A stretch of 64,000 nt of DNA, from positions 215,764,684 through 215,828,683 of the forward strand of contig OZ005653.1 of the NCBI GenBank assembly GCA_963930645.1, in the 5' to 3' direction. This DNA comes from Salticus scenicus. Taxonomy: Eukaryota; Arthropoda; Arachnida; Araneae; Salticidae. Below the pieces are notes generated by a model. That model was given only the letters and a program-made list of their open reading frames with translations. It was not told where the DNA came from and made no database searches. Numbering within the stretch: the first letter of the stretch is position 1; each line of letters opens with the position of its first letter. Made by a program: the position numbers and the translations under genes. Shown here one piece after another: positions 44,933 to 57,110 of this stretch.

Positions 44933-45491
44933 TAAAAAAGTGTGATTGCGTATTTGCTATTTGACGGATTGGTAATAAATGAGAACAGGAATATCTATCT
45001 TTAAACGAATCATTAAGACAAAAATGCCATTTAAATTTTTCAGAGATTTGTAATATTTTTAAATTTATCGCACATTTTTTTTTCTTTTTTAATGTTTTCA
45101 TTAATTACATAAATGATTGAACTACAACAGTAAATAAATAAAAATGTTGACATGAATGGTCATACGATTTTTTTTTTTTTTTTTTATATAATTAACCATT
45201 TATGATAAACATGTTAAATTTATTTACTAATTTACATATATATTTACATGTATAATTCTTTAGTTATTAATTTCTTTTCACACACACACACACATATATA
45301 TATATGCTTTCTTAGTTTGATAAAACAGTATTTTATTCGATCTCAATATATTTTATGCGTTAATGGGAAGTGCTCTTTAAAGTACATTAATCGAAAATAA
45401 ATAAATTAATTAATATAAATAAAATAACATAAATAATAATAATAATAAAAAAGTTGGAATTTTTCATTGTTTACTATAAAATTAATTCTCT

Positions 45492-45528
<37 letters not shown>

Positions 45529-46514
45529 CATTCCCTAAGATCCATTTGTAGGTAATAGCATTTATCTCGCTAAAAAAAATCTCAAAAATAATTATCAAGC
45601 TTCATAAAAGCCTTCAAAAGCTTTTTGGTGAAAAGAAAGAATGAACAGTCCTTTTAAATGTTTCTAGAGAAATCATACAAATTAAGAGTGAATTAGTTTA
45701 ATTAACGGAAATTCAGATAAAATACATTCATAAGTAACATATAAAACTGATAAAATGTTTTATGTACATTTTTTGTGTTACTTTTCATATTTGAGAATGA
45801 AAGTAACATAAAAAACTACAATTACAATATAACGTGCAAGATCTTGTGTAGAAATAGTAAGACATATTTATAATTTTATAAATTAATTTTTATTTTCTGA
45901 ACATACAAATTTAAGGAAACTATTGTATTCATGACAAAAATTACACAGAATCGAAAAATGATTTAATTCATTAGAATTTAGAATAAAAACACTTTAAAAA
46001 ACACGTCAATTAAAATTATATTTAATTATTATTATTTTTTTTTTTAATTATATACATATTCCAAGTTTTCGCTTTTATAAACGAATCATTATCAGGGATT
46101 TAACTTTAGGATTCATATTAGTAGTTTAAATTTGTTCTAGTATTTACCAGTTAACAGTTACACAATCTTAAATTAATTAAGGGGATGTTGAATATGAGAA
46201 CAAATGGGTCCTTGCGATGTCTGGTGGTGGCTGTCTTTAAAGATGTCCTTTACGACTACGAACCTGGGAGCAAAAACGATTTAATTCAACTTACTTTATT
46301 TTTTTGTTGCGAATATAATAATGTAATTTTATCAGTATTAAAAAAGAAAAAAAAAAACATAAATTTAGGAAGCAGAGTGAAACTTTTTTTCGAAAAAGAT
46401 TAATAATTCACTGACTACTCAATAACAAATTGTAAATTAAGTAAAAGTTGCATATTTCTAAAGATTCCATGCAACTGAAAACTAAAGTGAGAATTAAAAA
46501 TGATATAAATTTCT

Positions 46515-46555
<41 letters not shown>

Positions 46556-46725
46556 TTATATGTTATAGGAGTTTGTAACATAATAAATAGTGCAGAGTTA
46601 AAATCAATTTACACCAGTAAAAATTACAAAAAAAAAGCTATCCAGTCCATAAAAATGGTAAAAAATATTTTTCGAATGCATTTTATAAATTTATATTTTT
46701 ATTTAATCCCTTGTTGCCGTTTATT
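44933..46725. other. AT-rich intergenic DNA
   Basis: Holds a (CA)n(TA)n tract at 45282-45304, a poly-T of about 33 bp at 45492-45524, the paralogous block at 45815-45925 (partner 42440-42560) and a poly-T of about 33 bp at 46519-46551. The 72-codon frame at 46185-46403 has no recognisable family. Confidence 0.5.
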
Positions 46726-48157
46726 AGTTCCCCATCATACTATAGGTATGGGGAATTTAGGTAATCGTAAAAATTTTCGACCTGGGTTATTTTACTTTTT
46801 TAGACGTTTTCAGGTGTGAGGAATCCGAAAATGACAAACTTTGTATGGTGTCTGTCTGTAGGGTGTCTGTTAGTCCGTTAGTTTGTTAGGCTGTGTACAC
46901 GATATCTCAAGAACAAATTGTCGCAGAGAAGTCAAATCAGTTTTAAAATATTACTTTTGACACTGGCAAGAACCCTATTCATTTGCAACATTCAAATTTA
47001 AAAACTTCGTAAGTTATTAGAAATTTACGATTTTCTTAACATGGGAGAATAGGAAAAAAATCACTTAAACATGCATTAAATGGCGTGCAAAAATGTCAGA
47101 CCAGTTTTAAAATATCAGTTTTGATGCCGGTCAGTGACTCTAAATATGCTACTTTGAAAATTTCTCAAGTTGTTGGAAATTTACGAATTTCTTAACATGG
47201 CAGTATACAGGGATGGAATATGGGCGCAGAATTCATACCGGGATTTGTTTAAGAAGTTTCTGAACCTATAACATCATCGATTTAAGACGTAGAAAATTTT
47301 CTTATATTGATAGTGGTATGAGTCCTGGGCCCGTGTTCCATCCCTGCAGTATAGGGCAAAATTTCACATAAACGTCAATTTTTACAGATAATTTCATCGT
47401 AAAGATGTCAGACTACTTTTGAAATATTGTTTAGGACACTGGCATGAATATTAATGACTATGAATTTTCCAATATAAAAATTTTGTAAGTTATTGGAAAT
47501 TTATGAAATTTCTTAACATGGCAGAATAGAGCAAAATTTCACATAAACGTCTATCTTGAGGGATATTTTCATCGTACAGATGTCAAACCACTTTCGAAAT
47601 ATTATTTAAGATACTGGCATGAATATCATAGAGTATTATTTTTCCAATTTAAAAAATTCGTAAGTTATTTGGAATTTACGATTTACTTAACATGTCAGAA
47701 TAAGGCAAAATTGAGCATAAACTTCCATTTTGAGGATCATAAATACATTAGACAACTTCAAAATTACATTTATGATATTTGTTTGAACATGATTGAATAC
47801 AAATATTCTAATAGAAAAATTTCGTAAATTATTCGTAATTTACGATTTTATTAACATAGAGAAATTGTACATTTTTCATATAAATATGAATTTTGAGGAT
47901 TATTGCATTGGAAATAGTAGCATGAAAACTAAACAACGGAATTGGCCCTGATAAAATAAATTAATAGATTAGAATAAGTTAAATATATCGAAGTGAACGG
48001 TGGATAGCCTATTAGGCGGGGATTTCATTCTGTCACTGTATCAAGCTTTGGTCAAATTAATTTCTTTGAACATGATTATAATATGTCTCCCACTAGTAAT
48101 TTATGAGAACATAAATATAATGGGGAACTGAGCAGAGTCCACCTACGTCAACTAGTT
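46726..48157 (-). mobile_element. Family Y repeat, copy 2 (with terminal hairpin)
   Basis: Collinear with copy 1 at 35553-36880 and in the same orientation. Its left end forms a stem-loop, AGTTCCCCAT, a loop, then ATGGGGAA (46726-46757). Near the right end ATGGGGAACT (48120-48129) repeats this arm subterminally, about 28 bp from the likely outer end AACTAGTT. A GTCTGTCTG microsatellite lies near the hairpin. Read on the minus strand this gives: subterminal inverted repeat, tandem repeats of about 174 bp, RGAC microsatellite, 3' stem-loop. That is the plan described for Helentron-type elements. It is interrupted by a 139-bp MITE. The family assignment is inference; the homology between copies is directly visible. 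Confidence 0.85.
47208..47346. mobile_element. hAT-like MITE nested in family Y copy 2
   Basis: 139 bp with terminal inverted repeats CAGGGATGGAATATGGGC and, from the right end, CAGGGATGGAACACGGGC. The flanking direct repeat is CAGTATA (47201-47207 and 47347-47353), or eight bases GCAGTATA if one terminal G is shared. The equivalent site in family Y copy 1 (36070-36077) is unoccupied and has a single GCAGTATA. CAGGG-type termini with a 7-8 bp duplication fit hAT MITEs. Confidence 0.9.
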
Positions 48158-48764
48158 TATTGTCTTGGTGATATTTATATCCCATTTAAAAAAGCTTTGG
48201 GATTGTAAACTCTTCTGTCAAATTTTTGTTATGTTTTTGGGAAGTACCTTATTTATTGAGATATAAGACATCACGCAACTTAATGGAGCAAAAAAAAAAA
48301 AAAAAAATGGTCGTCAAATCAGAGATCATGATAACTCATAAGCGCCTCGTATTGTGTGCTGCACTTGTGACCGCAACTTGCAAGTTTGGATTAATGCTAA
48401 TATTCGTTCAATGTTTTTGCAGTGCCCTTGATTTGGAGGGAATCTAAAAATCGTTTATCAGAGCAATATTGCTGTATGAGAAAACGTATTCGTCAAAGAA
48501 TTTCTAAAAAAAGAACCTATATTCAAAAATCTTATCAGTTATTTTCAATAAGTGGAATATGAATAAATATGTTTAATCAATTCCTGTACACTTTCGTTCC
48601 ATGTAATGATAATTTATAATCAGAATTCTCAATAAAGGTTTTGAAGATTTCAAAAATTTTCTTTGTAATCTCGAATTGTATAATTCAGTACCACATCTCT
48701 TGTTTCACATATCTGTGGTAATTATTTAGTAATGTGGTAATATTCATTCCTTTTTTGGTGATAC

Positions 48765-48795
<31 letters not shown>

Positions 48796-51265
48796 TGTAT
48801 GGATTTACAAAACTTCAGCAAATTTGTTTAGCAATCTTATTTGTATATTCAGTTATTAAGACTTAATGTTCGGTTTTAAGGAATTAAAATATTCACTTTT
48901 GTGTAATAATAATAAATATACTTTAACAAAAACAACTTCTTTTATTGTGTGTATTGGAAAATTGGAAAATTATTGAAGAAAATTTATTGAGAATTGTAAT
49001 ATTTATATATCATTCAATGTCATTTACTTTTATTTTTACTTTTTACTCATTACATGGAAGAAACTTGGCTTTATTAACGTTAGTAAAGGCTGCAGTATTT
49101 GTTAGCAGATAATGAATATTCATTACCTTTAAGGCAACAATTGATAAGCTCTTTAAAATGTTAAATAGATACCTACTTCTATGTTTACTTTGCATTTAGC
49201 GAGCTGTAAATTACTTTAGATAATAGAAATAAATTTGCTTCCCAAAGCAATTTTCAACTTTTGTTAGAGGACCCGTAATAAATCTTTAAAGAGTAAATGC
49301 GTTCATTAAGATCAAACGAGTTAGCATTTACGTATAGAAGTAAATATATGTAGAAGTACATAGATATAGAAGTAAATACAACACTTTAGAAAACTTAAAC
49401 TGTTATTATATAAATAATATGCTAAATATATAAAATATTCTAAATTCTAAATTCTATTCTAATATTCTAAATATATAAAACACTAATTTAAACAAAATAA
49501 AACTTAAATATTTGGAAAAAAAATGTATGATTTTTTAAATGGGTGATTAGTCAATTTATATGAAATCTTTAGTATTTCATGTTCATTAAAGATTTTAGTT
49601 CACTAAAGTAAATTACAATAAAGTCATTTATTTATTCTTACGTGCATTGTATATAATCCTTGTGTCATACATTGCTAGAAAATTTTAAAATTGTTGATGC
49701 CAAAATCACATTTCTTTTAACATGCAACGCAAATAGAAAAATGATCGATAGACATTGGTTGGAAAATTAATAAATGTAGATTATTTGTAGATGATGCTAA
49801 ATAAATAGCATTTTATGTAATTTGTTCATATACATTTTAAAGAATACCGTAAATATGCATTTATTATATTAAAAGAATATCATATCATTATTTTTTATTA
49901 AGTAATCCATATTATTAATTCTATTTTTCATATGTATTACGAAAAATGGGTTGATTAGCAGACATTATTCTATAATCAATATCGCATTTTAAAGTTAGAA
50001 ATTTAGAAACAAAAATCCTAAATCAAGCTTAAAATTAAAATTAAAATTTCAAATATTTAAATGCTGATTAGAAAATGAATATAAAACATGACGGTAACAA
50101 TTTCAACTTCACAAAGAAAATATAATCTGAAATATAGAGTTTTCTATATAGAACTGTTGATAAAATATATGGTAAATTTGAAAATATACATTTATTACGT
50201 CACCCACTGCAGGAAAAAATATGATTTAAACATCTAACCATTTTTCAAAAAACTCTATTTTACGTTAGAAAAGTTTGAATTTTTGGAATTTCTAAATAAT
50301 TTTTATCCCGTTATAGTGTAATAAAATTCTCTAGGTATAAAATATACTTTGGAAAAAGGAGTAAAACAAGGAACTAATTGGTTTATTAATTTATATAAAA
50401 CTACATTTTCGTCTATTTAAAAGAACGGAACGGACACTATTAAGCCTAATTATGAAAGAGAAGAAAGTTGAACTTGAGGTTGAATATGGTTAAAGTCACG
50501 TTAGAGCTACGCAGAGGTACTGTTGACTGAGATTCTTCTCTATTAGGATTTACTTTATTGGGATTAATCTCTAACTGGTGTTCGGACACATGCCACTAAA
50601 AACATCATAGCTGCCAAGTTGTATTTTGTTTTTTTTAATTATTTACTTTTTTTTTTGTCTGTGCCAGAAAAAAATTTATAGAATTTTTTATTAATCTTTT
50701 TAGTTATTTTTAGTTATTATTTTTATTAATCAAAATATTATTTTTAGAAAGAAATGCTGGTGCTAAAAACCCACACAATTTGGCACCTATGAAACTTGAT
50801 CCTTCGAGGAGGAGATCGAGAAAAAGTGACGTACGTAAATATCCCTCATGACAGTGCAGAATTTGCTGTGATTGCTATGGAAACCTCATTCTTTTTTCAT
50901 TGAAAACGATATAAAAGGCAACATATCCTATTGATCTATCTGAACCTTTAAAAAGGACCGCTCAGCTACACGGAAGAAGGCATGTTATTATTTTGTTCAA
51001 CTCAAATGTAATATTCGTCTCAGCGTTGCATACTGTTTAATAATTATCGTACACAGATTTGCCATGTCCGTAATTTAGGCGGAATATTTCTTACGAGAAA
51101 TTTTCTCTAATAAATTTTACTTTATTTACAGTTGTCAACACTGGATTCATACAGAATAAAAATACAGCACATTGTTAAACAAAGTTTCAAAGACTATATG
51201 TATTAACAAACAATTATATTAAATATTACGACTAAATTAAAGCATGCTTTAAAAATATACCGCTC

Positions 51266-51296
<31 letters not shown>

Positions 51297-51485
51297 ATTT
51301 TTTGTATTAAAACCTTCTGCAGTAACTATATTATTTCAAAACGAGAACATATCTTAGTAAATTTAATCTTATAAACTAATTTCAAGAAATTCTATAAATA
51401 TTAATAAAAAATAGAATACGGATAGACAGAGGGATGGAAAAACGAATGTATACAGTAAATAAAGTCCTAATTCCTCTTTGGCCCA
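48158..51485. other. AT-rich intergenic DNA
   Basis: No gene is convincingly present. A poly-A of about 19 bp is at 48290-48307 and one of about 27 bp at 48767-48793. A patch at 50750-51000 is less AT-rich and contains a TATAAAA-type box (CGATATAAAAGGC, about 50908), but no downstream frame supports a promoter. (AT)n(GT)n is at 51268-51296. Confidence 0.45.
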
Positions 51486-51560
51486 CCAAAGGCCGATAGA
51501 TTCTGTCTTCGTAGCTGGTAGATGTGAAGTACCGAGTTCGATCCCAGGACGCGCTCGTCG
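51486..51560 (+). other. tRNA-derived (SINE-like) relic
   Basis: CGTAGCTGGTAGATG resembles a pol III box A and GAGTTCGATCCCA a box B at tRNA-like spacing on the plus strand. The arms do not fold into a full cloverleaf, so it is more likely the head of an old SINE than a tRNA gene. Confidence 0.4.
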
Positions 51561-51671
51561 GATAGATATAGTTTTCAATCGTGTTTCTTGACTAACTCAA
51601 AAAACACGATTCCCAGGATTTCTTAATAACAGAAATACAACAATTAAGTTATGAAAAAGAAAAAAAAAAAA

Positions 51672-52200
51672 ACAGTTAATTTTGACTGGGTAAGGGGTCA
51701 TACGGGAGAATAAGGTAATGAGCTGGCGGATAATCTAGCGAAGGGGGCGGTTACCTTCTCTACCTTTACCTTCTTTAAAATATAAATTTAAAATTCAACT
51801 AACTCATATCTGGCAAATGATATGGGGCACAATAGATACAAAAAGATATATCTATAAATTTGTTTGAAAAATAAATCATGATTTTAATATGATTAATAGT
51901 TTTCTATTCTTATTCCTAACAAACAATGGTCCATTACAATCCTACCTATATAAAATTGGTAAAAGATCTTTCGCGCATTGTGTCTGTAAAGAACTCTTTC
52001 TACCTCACTTCACTATATTCTGGATCCTCTTAACTCATATCATCTTAACTCAAGTTATCACCTCAAAAGGAATAATCAACTATAATTGAAAAGTTGGTTC
52101 AAAAATGTGATGCAATATCATTATTTGAGGAACAAAATTATTCATTGTATGAGTAACATCAAACGTAACTCATGCATTGAATGTCAAAAAACAGCCCTCC
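51672..52200 (+). pseudogene. LINE ORF2 3' fragment (RNase H and C-terminal region)
   Basis: Translation from about 51675 gives NFDWVRGHTGE, a stop, then GNELADNLAKGA. The VRGHTGxxGNELAD pattern is the carboxy-terminal part of the RNase H domain found in several non-LTR retrotransposon clades. A frame at 51889-52089 continues with FLFLFLTNNGPLQSYLYKIG and a cysteine pair (HCVC), the typical post-RNase H region of these ORF2 proteins. Frames change at least once in between and no reverse transcriptase or endonuclease is present, so this is a short 5'-truncated, decayed copy. The clade cannot be fixed from this fragment. Confidence 0.65.
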
Positions 52201-53832
52201 CAGTATTTAACACACAATGAAATGCCTCTTTCTTCATGGTAACTCCCTCAGTTTAATGGCTTCTACATTTTTTTCTTTTTTTTTTTTCCTTTCCTTTTCT
52301 TTTAGTTTTCTTTTAGTTTTCATTATTCTACTTTGCATTTCTCTGTTATTTTTATGAAAAAAAAGAAGTCGTATAAGGCAGTTGGACCAAACAAGGTCTT
52401 ACAATTCGAAATAGTGTATTACAATTAAAATGCTAAACTTTACTAGATCAATGCAATGAAGTGAATACTGTAAAAATAATTCAACAAGTTAAAACAACAT
52501 TATGAACAGAAAGTGGACAGTCAAAAACCTGAAAATACCTTAGCTTCGGGCATGGTTGGGTGTTACTATCACTTTCACGTATACATCGGTTAATACGGGC
52601 TAGGGCCCTTAGAAAGACCCCCCCAACGCAAAGCACAACCTTTATGGACTAGGACCCTCGTGCTGTCATTTAGCCTTATTCCCAACATCATAATTCGTTT
52701 AACCCTTTCATTCCCAATTTTTCCCTCCATAAAACAATAAATCTTATATTTAGTCATAAATTTTTTTCAAAGATATTATATATAAATATTTTTTAAATAG
52801 GAGTAATAGCAGAGTATGAATTAATATAGCTAACAAAACAACTAAGAGGTGTTTATTTATGTTTGATATAACCACGGATGCCATTAAATATCCTAACTAT
52901 TCAATAAATAAAAATATCAAAATTTTGGAAGAAATACTTATTATAATTAATTAAAATACAAATTATAAACTTAAAAAAAAAAAAAAATATTTCAATCAGT
53001 TAATTTACTTAACCATTTACATACCAATTTACCTTATTTTTGGAAAAATAGTTTGAAACATTTTTACTATATTTCTTTGCTGCACGAGAAACATCTCATA
53101 TTAAATTTAGCTCAAGCTATAGCTTAACTATAAGGACTTTGAAGTTCCAATGAAATCCTGTAGTAAAAATAGGGAATATTGGGGAATTTTTTTGATAGGA
53201 CTTTAAAGACCCGGTGAGATATAGTTTCAAACTGATAAATCCGCTGAAAACAACAACAAAATCTTAGAATTGCAGCAATGTCCGACTGTAGTCCTTAATG
53301 TGTATGAATATGTGTTGTAGACTAGTAAATTGGATTAATTTAGTTAGAAAATATTTTCTCTTTGCACGTGAATAAAAAATTGATTTCATTTTGAATTGTA
53401 TTTTGATTATTATAATACCATTTATAAAAATGACTCTAATGGAATGGAAAGCATTGGAATTACTACAGGGGCCTTTGAAAACAATTCAGTCTTACAGGTT
53501 TTACTATTTTGACTAAAGAATATACAATGGTAAAAATTATTAACATATTTCATGTTAAAGGAAAACTGAAAATATACCTGTGAGCGCAGACTTACGGACG
53601 GGCAAACAAAAGGACATACTTCCAGAAAATAGGAAATAATAAACGGTTTTCAACATTGTTGACAAATGTTAGTAAATATTATTTAGGGAATTTTGGGCAT
53701 AAGTTTTAAAACGGATGATGTATATTTTCTAAAAGACTGATTTGGACATACATTTACATAAACAAATATTGCCTTTTGTTAAAAAAAAGAAAAAAAAAAT
53801 GCTATGCTTAAAAAACAGTACTGGATGCTTAT

Positions 53833-53834
<2 letters not shown>
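52201..53834. other. Intergenic DNA, possible LINE 3' untranslated relic
   Basis: The first part may belong to the LINE. A GC-richer patch at 52540-52690 (GGGCTAGGGCCC, CCCCCCCAACGC) is unassigned. The rest is AT-rich without recognised features. Confidence 0.4.

Positions 53835-53870
<36 letters not shown>
53835..53870. repeat. (AT)n microsatellite abutting a mariner relic
   Basis: About 18 AT units running directly into the left terminus of the mariner derivative, consistent with insertion at TA within a TA-rich tract. Confidence 0.9.
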
Positions 53871-53871
<1 letters not shown>

Positions 53872-53874
<3 letters not shown>

Positions 53875-54279
53875 GGTTTTTCAATAGGGATGATGCAATT
53901 TTAAATGGTTAGAAATGCAACACTGTGTATTATTTTTTGACATTTCTTGTGTCATTTTTATTTAGTATGCTATGCCATTTAATCATGCAGAGATACACGC
54001 TTGAACAACGTTTTGAAATTATCAAATAGTTTTATCAAAATCAGTGTTCATATGTGAATACTGAGAGAAATTTGAGAAGAATTCACGGACTACATTATTC
54101 AGTTAATAGACTCGAGGGATATGTTGTCACAAGTTTACGCTCATAATCCAATAACAATTGAGCAATTGAAAACAAACATTGAACGTGTTATTTGTGAAAT
54201 AACACTAAATTTATGTGAAAGTGGGATGAAAAATTGGGTTGACAAAATGCAGTATGTACAGAAAAGTCGTGGTGCTCAC

Positions 54280-54310
<31 letters not shown>

Positions 54311-54368
54311 TGTCCCGTTGAATATTTTTTTTTTTAATTTTAAATTGTAATACTCTTAATGGAAAAAT
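53872..54368 (+). mobile_element. Internally deleted mariner-like element
   Basis: About 0.5 kb. The left terminus AAGGGTTTTTCAATAGGGAT is matched, with decay, by the complement of the right-hand sequence AATACTCTTAATGGAAAAAT. From ATG 53985 a frame reads MQRYTLEQRFEIIK, a stop, then FYQNQCSYVNTERNLRRIHG, the start of a mariner-type N-terminal domain. At 54124-54270 another frame reads VYAHNPITIEQLKTNIERVI and later LCESGMKNWVDKM and SRGAH, the C-terminal end of the same type of transposase. The whole catalytic core is missing between them. A poly-A of about 27 bp interrupts the tail. Confidence 0.8.
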
Positions 54369-54544
54369 TATAATATATATATGTATATATAAGTATACGT
54401 ATTCATATAATGCATTTATTTCTTAATAAAAGTTTAAAAAATATAAGAACCTTACACTATAAATTTATGTATTCTTCTTATTGAAATAGTTATTTCTGCG
54501 ATTCCTTTGTTTATTTAATATAAATTTAGCCATAGGAAAAATAA

Positions 54545-55545
54545 TCTGGTGTGTCACACACACGACTTTCTCTTACCCTAAAATTTAATACTATAAATAC
54601 AGGTTGCAGATTAATAGGTATGATAACGAGTACTGTTATGTAAACCTATGTTAAACAATTCATATTAGGCTTCTGGAGAGTTTTATATGATAATTAGTTC
54701 TGTGTGAGGGGGGCGGTATAGAATTTTATTTGGTTATTAAAAAATAATTTATTAAAATTATTATTTAAAAAAATTGTCTTTTATGATAAAGCAGACGATT
54801 TCTATATTAGAGAAGTAGTATAACACCAAATATCCAAAAAAGTCCATTTTATTCTCAAAGAAAAAAAAAAAAAAAAAAAGTACGATTTTTTTTCTAAGTT
54901 TTTTTTTCGTTAAAAGTAAAAAAATCGCTAACTTTGTTTTAAATTATCGCAGATCGATGGTTCAACCATTCGTTTTAAAGGTATTGGCGAGCTCTTTTGA
55001 AAGATACCCATCATGAAAATTTACTCCCCTCGAGGGGGGACTTCCCCCCAGGGGGGGAGGCGAGGCTCCTACATACAAATTTTTTTTTTCCAGTTAACTG
55101 TCTCTATTACAAAATATATATATTTGTTTCATTTGGTTTAGTGCAGTCTATAGACGTTAAACTCTATTTTCCTGCAATTTCCCCCATAGACGTAATGTAT
55201 TAGAATTCTCTTGATTGTCCCTGTACACGAACCATTTGCTTGATCTTAACGAAAAGCTTACTGTAGCATCCCTATATGATACACATTTAGAATACCAAGT
55301 TTGAACTTTCTGCCATAATTTGTTTTTGAGATATGCTGATAACAGACAGACACACAGACACACACACAGACACACACACAGACATACACACAGACACACA
55401 CACAGACACACAGACACAGACCATTTGCTAAAAACATGATTTTCGTATTCAGGGGACCTCAAAACGTGTAAATATAACAAAATCTCGCGTTCGAAAATTT
55501 GACCCAAAAACAATACTTTCTCTACCTTATGGGTAAGAGAAAGTA
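54545..55545 (+). mobile_element. Family X repeat, copy 3 (full length)
   Basis: About 1 kb, the best-preserved copy. It has the 5' end TCTGGTGTGTCACACACACG; the subterminal ACTTTCTCTTACCC; the box CTCCCCTCGAGGGGGGACTT with a following G-run (55023-55063); an expanded ACAGACACACACACAGAC microsatellite (55345-55418); and the terminal stem-loop CTTTCTCTACC / GGTAAGAGAAAG (55516-55543). The minus-strand frame across the microsatellite is a Cys/Val/Leu repeat and not a gene. Confidence 0.88.
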
Positions 55546-57110
55546 ATAAATAGCGAAGATTTAACTGTTTTCTATTTGGTCATGCAATAGTTTCCATAGA
55601 ATTTGTAGCATACAGGATAAAAATCTAGTACATGTTTAATGTATCACAGTACATTAATCTTTTAATTCATTTAGATGCATATACCCAACTTTATTATTAA
55701 CACGAAATGTTTATTAATCTCTTTTTTTCCACATGTTGTTCACAACAGAGTATGATAGGCAATTTTATTATGCATGTTTCATATTTCTATGAATCACTGA
55801 AATTAGGAACAATCCCAATTATATTCCATGCATTAAGATAAAATTTTCATATGGCGATGCAGGTATTTATAGTTCAGTATTAGAAGAATAAATGGTAGTT
55901 TAACCCTAACTTTATGCATTCTTTCGCATTATGTTGAACAATTTGCATATAAATGGAATTCAGGAGAACACGACTTTTCCAGCTGTGGTATATGATAACA
56001 GATTATCCTTCTCCCATGTCTAATCAGAATACCTCTCTTAATAATCTTCATTTACAATAATTTAGTCTGAAATATCGCAGAGAATACGCTTTTATATTCT
56101 AAGAAATACTGATAAATATAATTCAAATGCATTCACATTAATTTTAATTAAACTTATAAAGCAATTCTATTATTAAAATTATAAAGCAGTAACAAAAAAA
56201 AAAAAAAAAAAATGGTTACTTTCTAATATTTTTATGCTAATAAAAAGGGGGTTTGCATTTTATCCTCAAAATGAAATACAAAATAACAAAAATTAAAAGA
56301 ATGTTTATGTAATTCCTACCAATCTACCAATCTAATTTTAGAGTTATAAGATTTTTCTACTCTGATGTTGTAATTTTTTATGCGAAGTAACTACAGAGTA
56401 ATAAAAAATATATAACATTGTTACGTTATTGCATAACACAAGTCAAAAATTAAATGGATAACATACAAATTTGCGATTGCAGTTACTTCCGATTTCTAAT
56501 TACCAATCATAACCATAATCATTTCAATATTAGCAACATTAAATTGTATTAACCTTGTAACCCTTCCGAAATCCTATGGTGAAGCGTCACAGATGCTGTC
56601 ACAGCTCCTTTCAAAAGGTTTTAAATGATCATGTGTAAACTGATCTATAAAAAAAGTAAGATATACATAAGTATATATGAATTAGTTAAAGAAAAAATAG
56701 GTAATATTGACTACAAACCAATTAAAATAATTAATAAAAAGAAAATATACATAAAAAATAAAATATACATCTGCTGTCGGTCTCTGTAGATAAAAATCAT
56801 TTTTAAACTGCAATAAAGACATTATTTAATAAAGACTGCAATAAAGACATTATTTATTTAAAAAATAATATTTATTAAATAGCATTTAAAATAGCGTATA
56901 TGTACTACCTGTATGTATATATACTAATTAATGTGCACATAAGAATAGTAGAAAGAACTTACTATTGATAAAAAAAAAAAAAACTAATATTTACAGCCTT
57001 TTTATAAATCTACTTTCTGCATCTTTTATAGCATACGCGACAAGTCTTGTAGTTCATACACTTATCGAAAAGGTAACAGAAATAATTTTGTCAATAAATT
57101 TAAAAATATG
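55546..57110. other. AT-rich intergenic DNA
   Basis: No gene or element recognised; poly-A tracts at about 56194-56212 and 56971-56983. Confidence 0.5.

Noticed and set aside
48226..48447. 73-codon frame with a hydrophobic C-terminal stretch resembling a secreted peptide
   Set aside because: It includes a poly-lysine run from a poly-A tract and has no recognisable family or cysteine framework.
55157..55513. 118-codon minus-strand frame rich in Cys, Val and Leu
   Set aside because: It is a translation of the CA/GACA microsatellite of family X; copies 1 and 2 vary in repeat number and break the frame.
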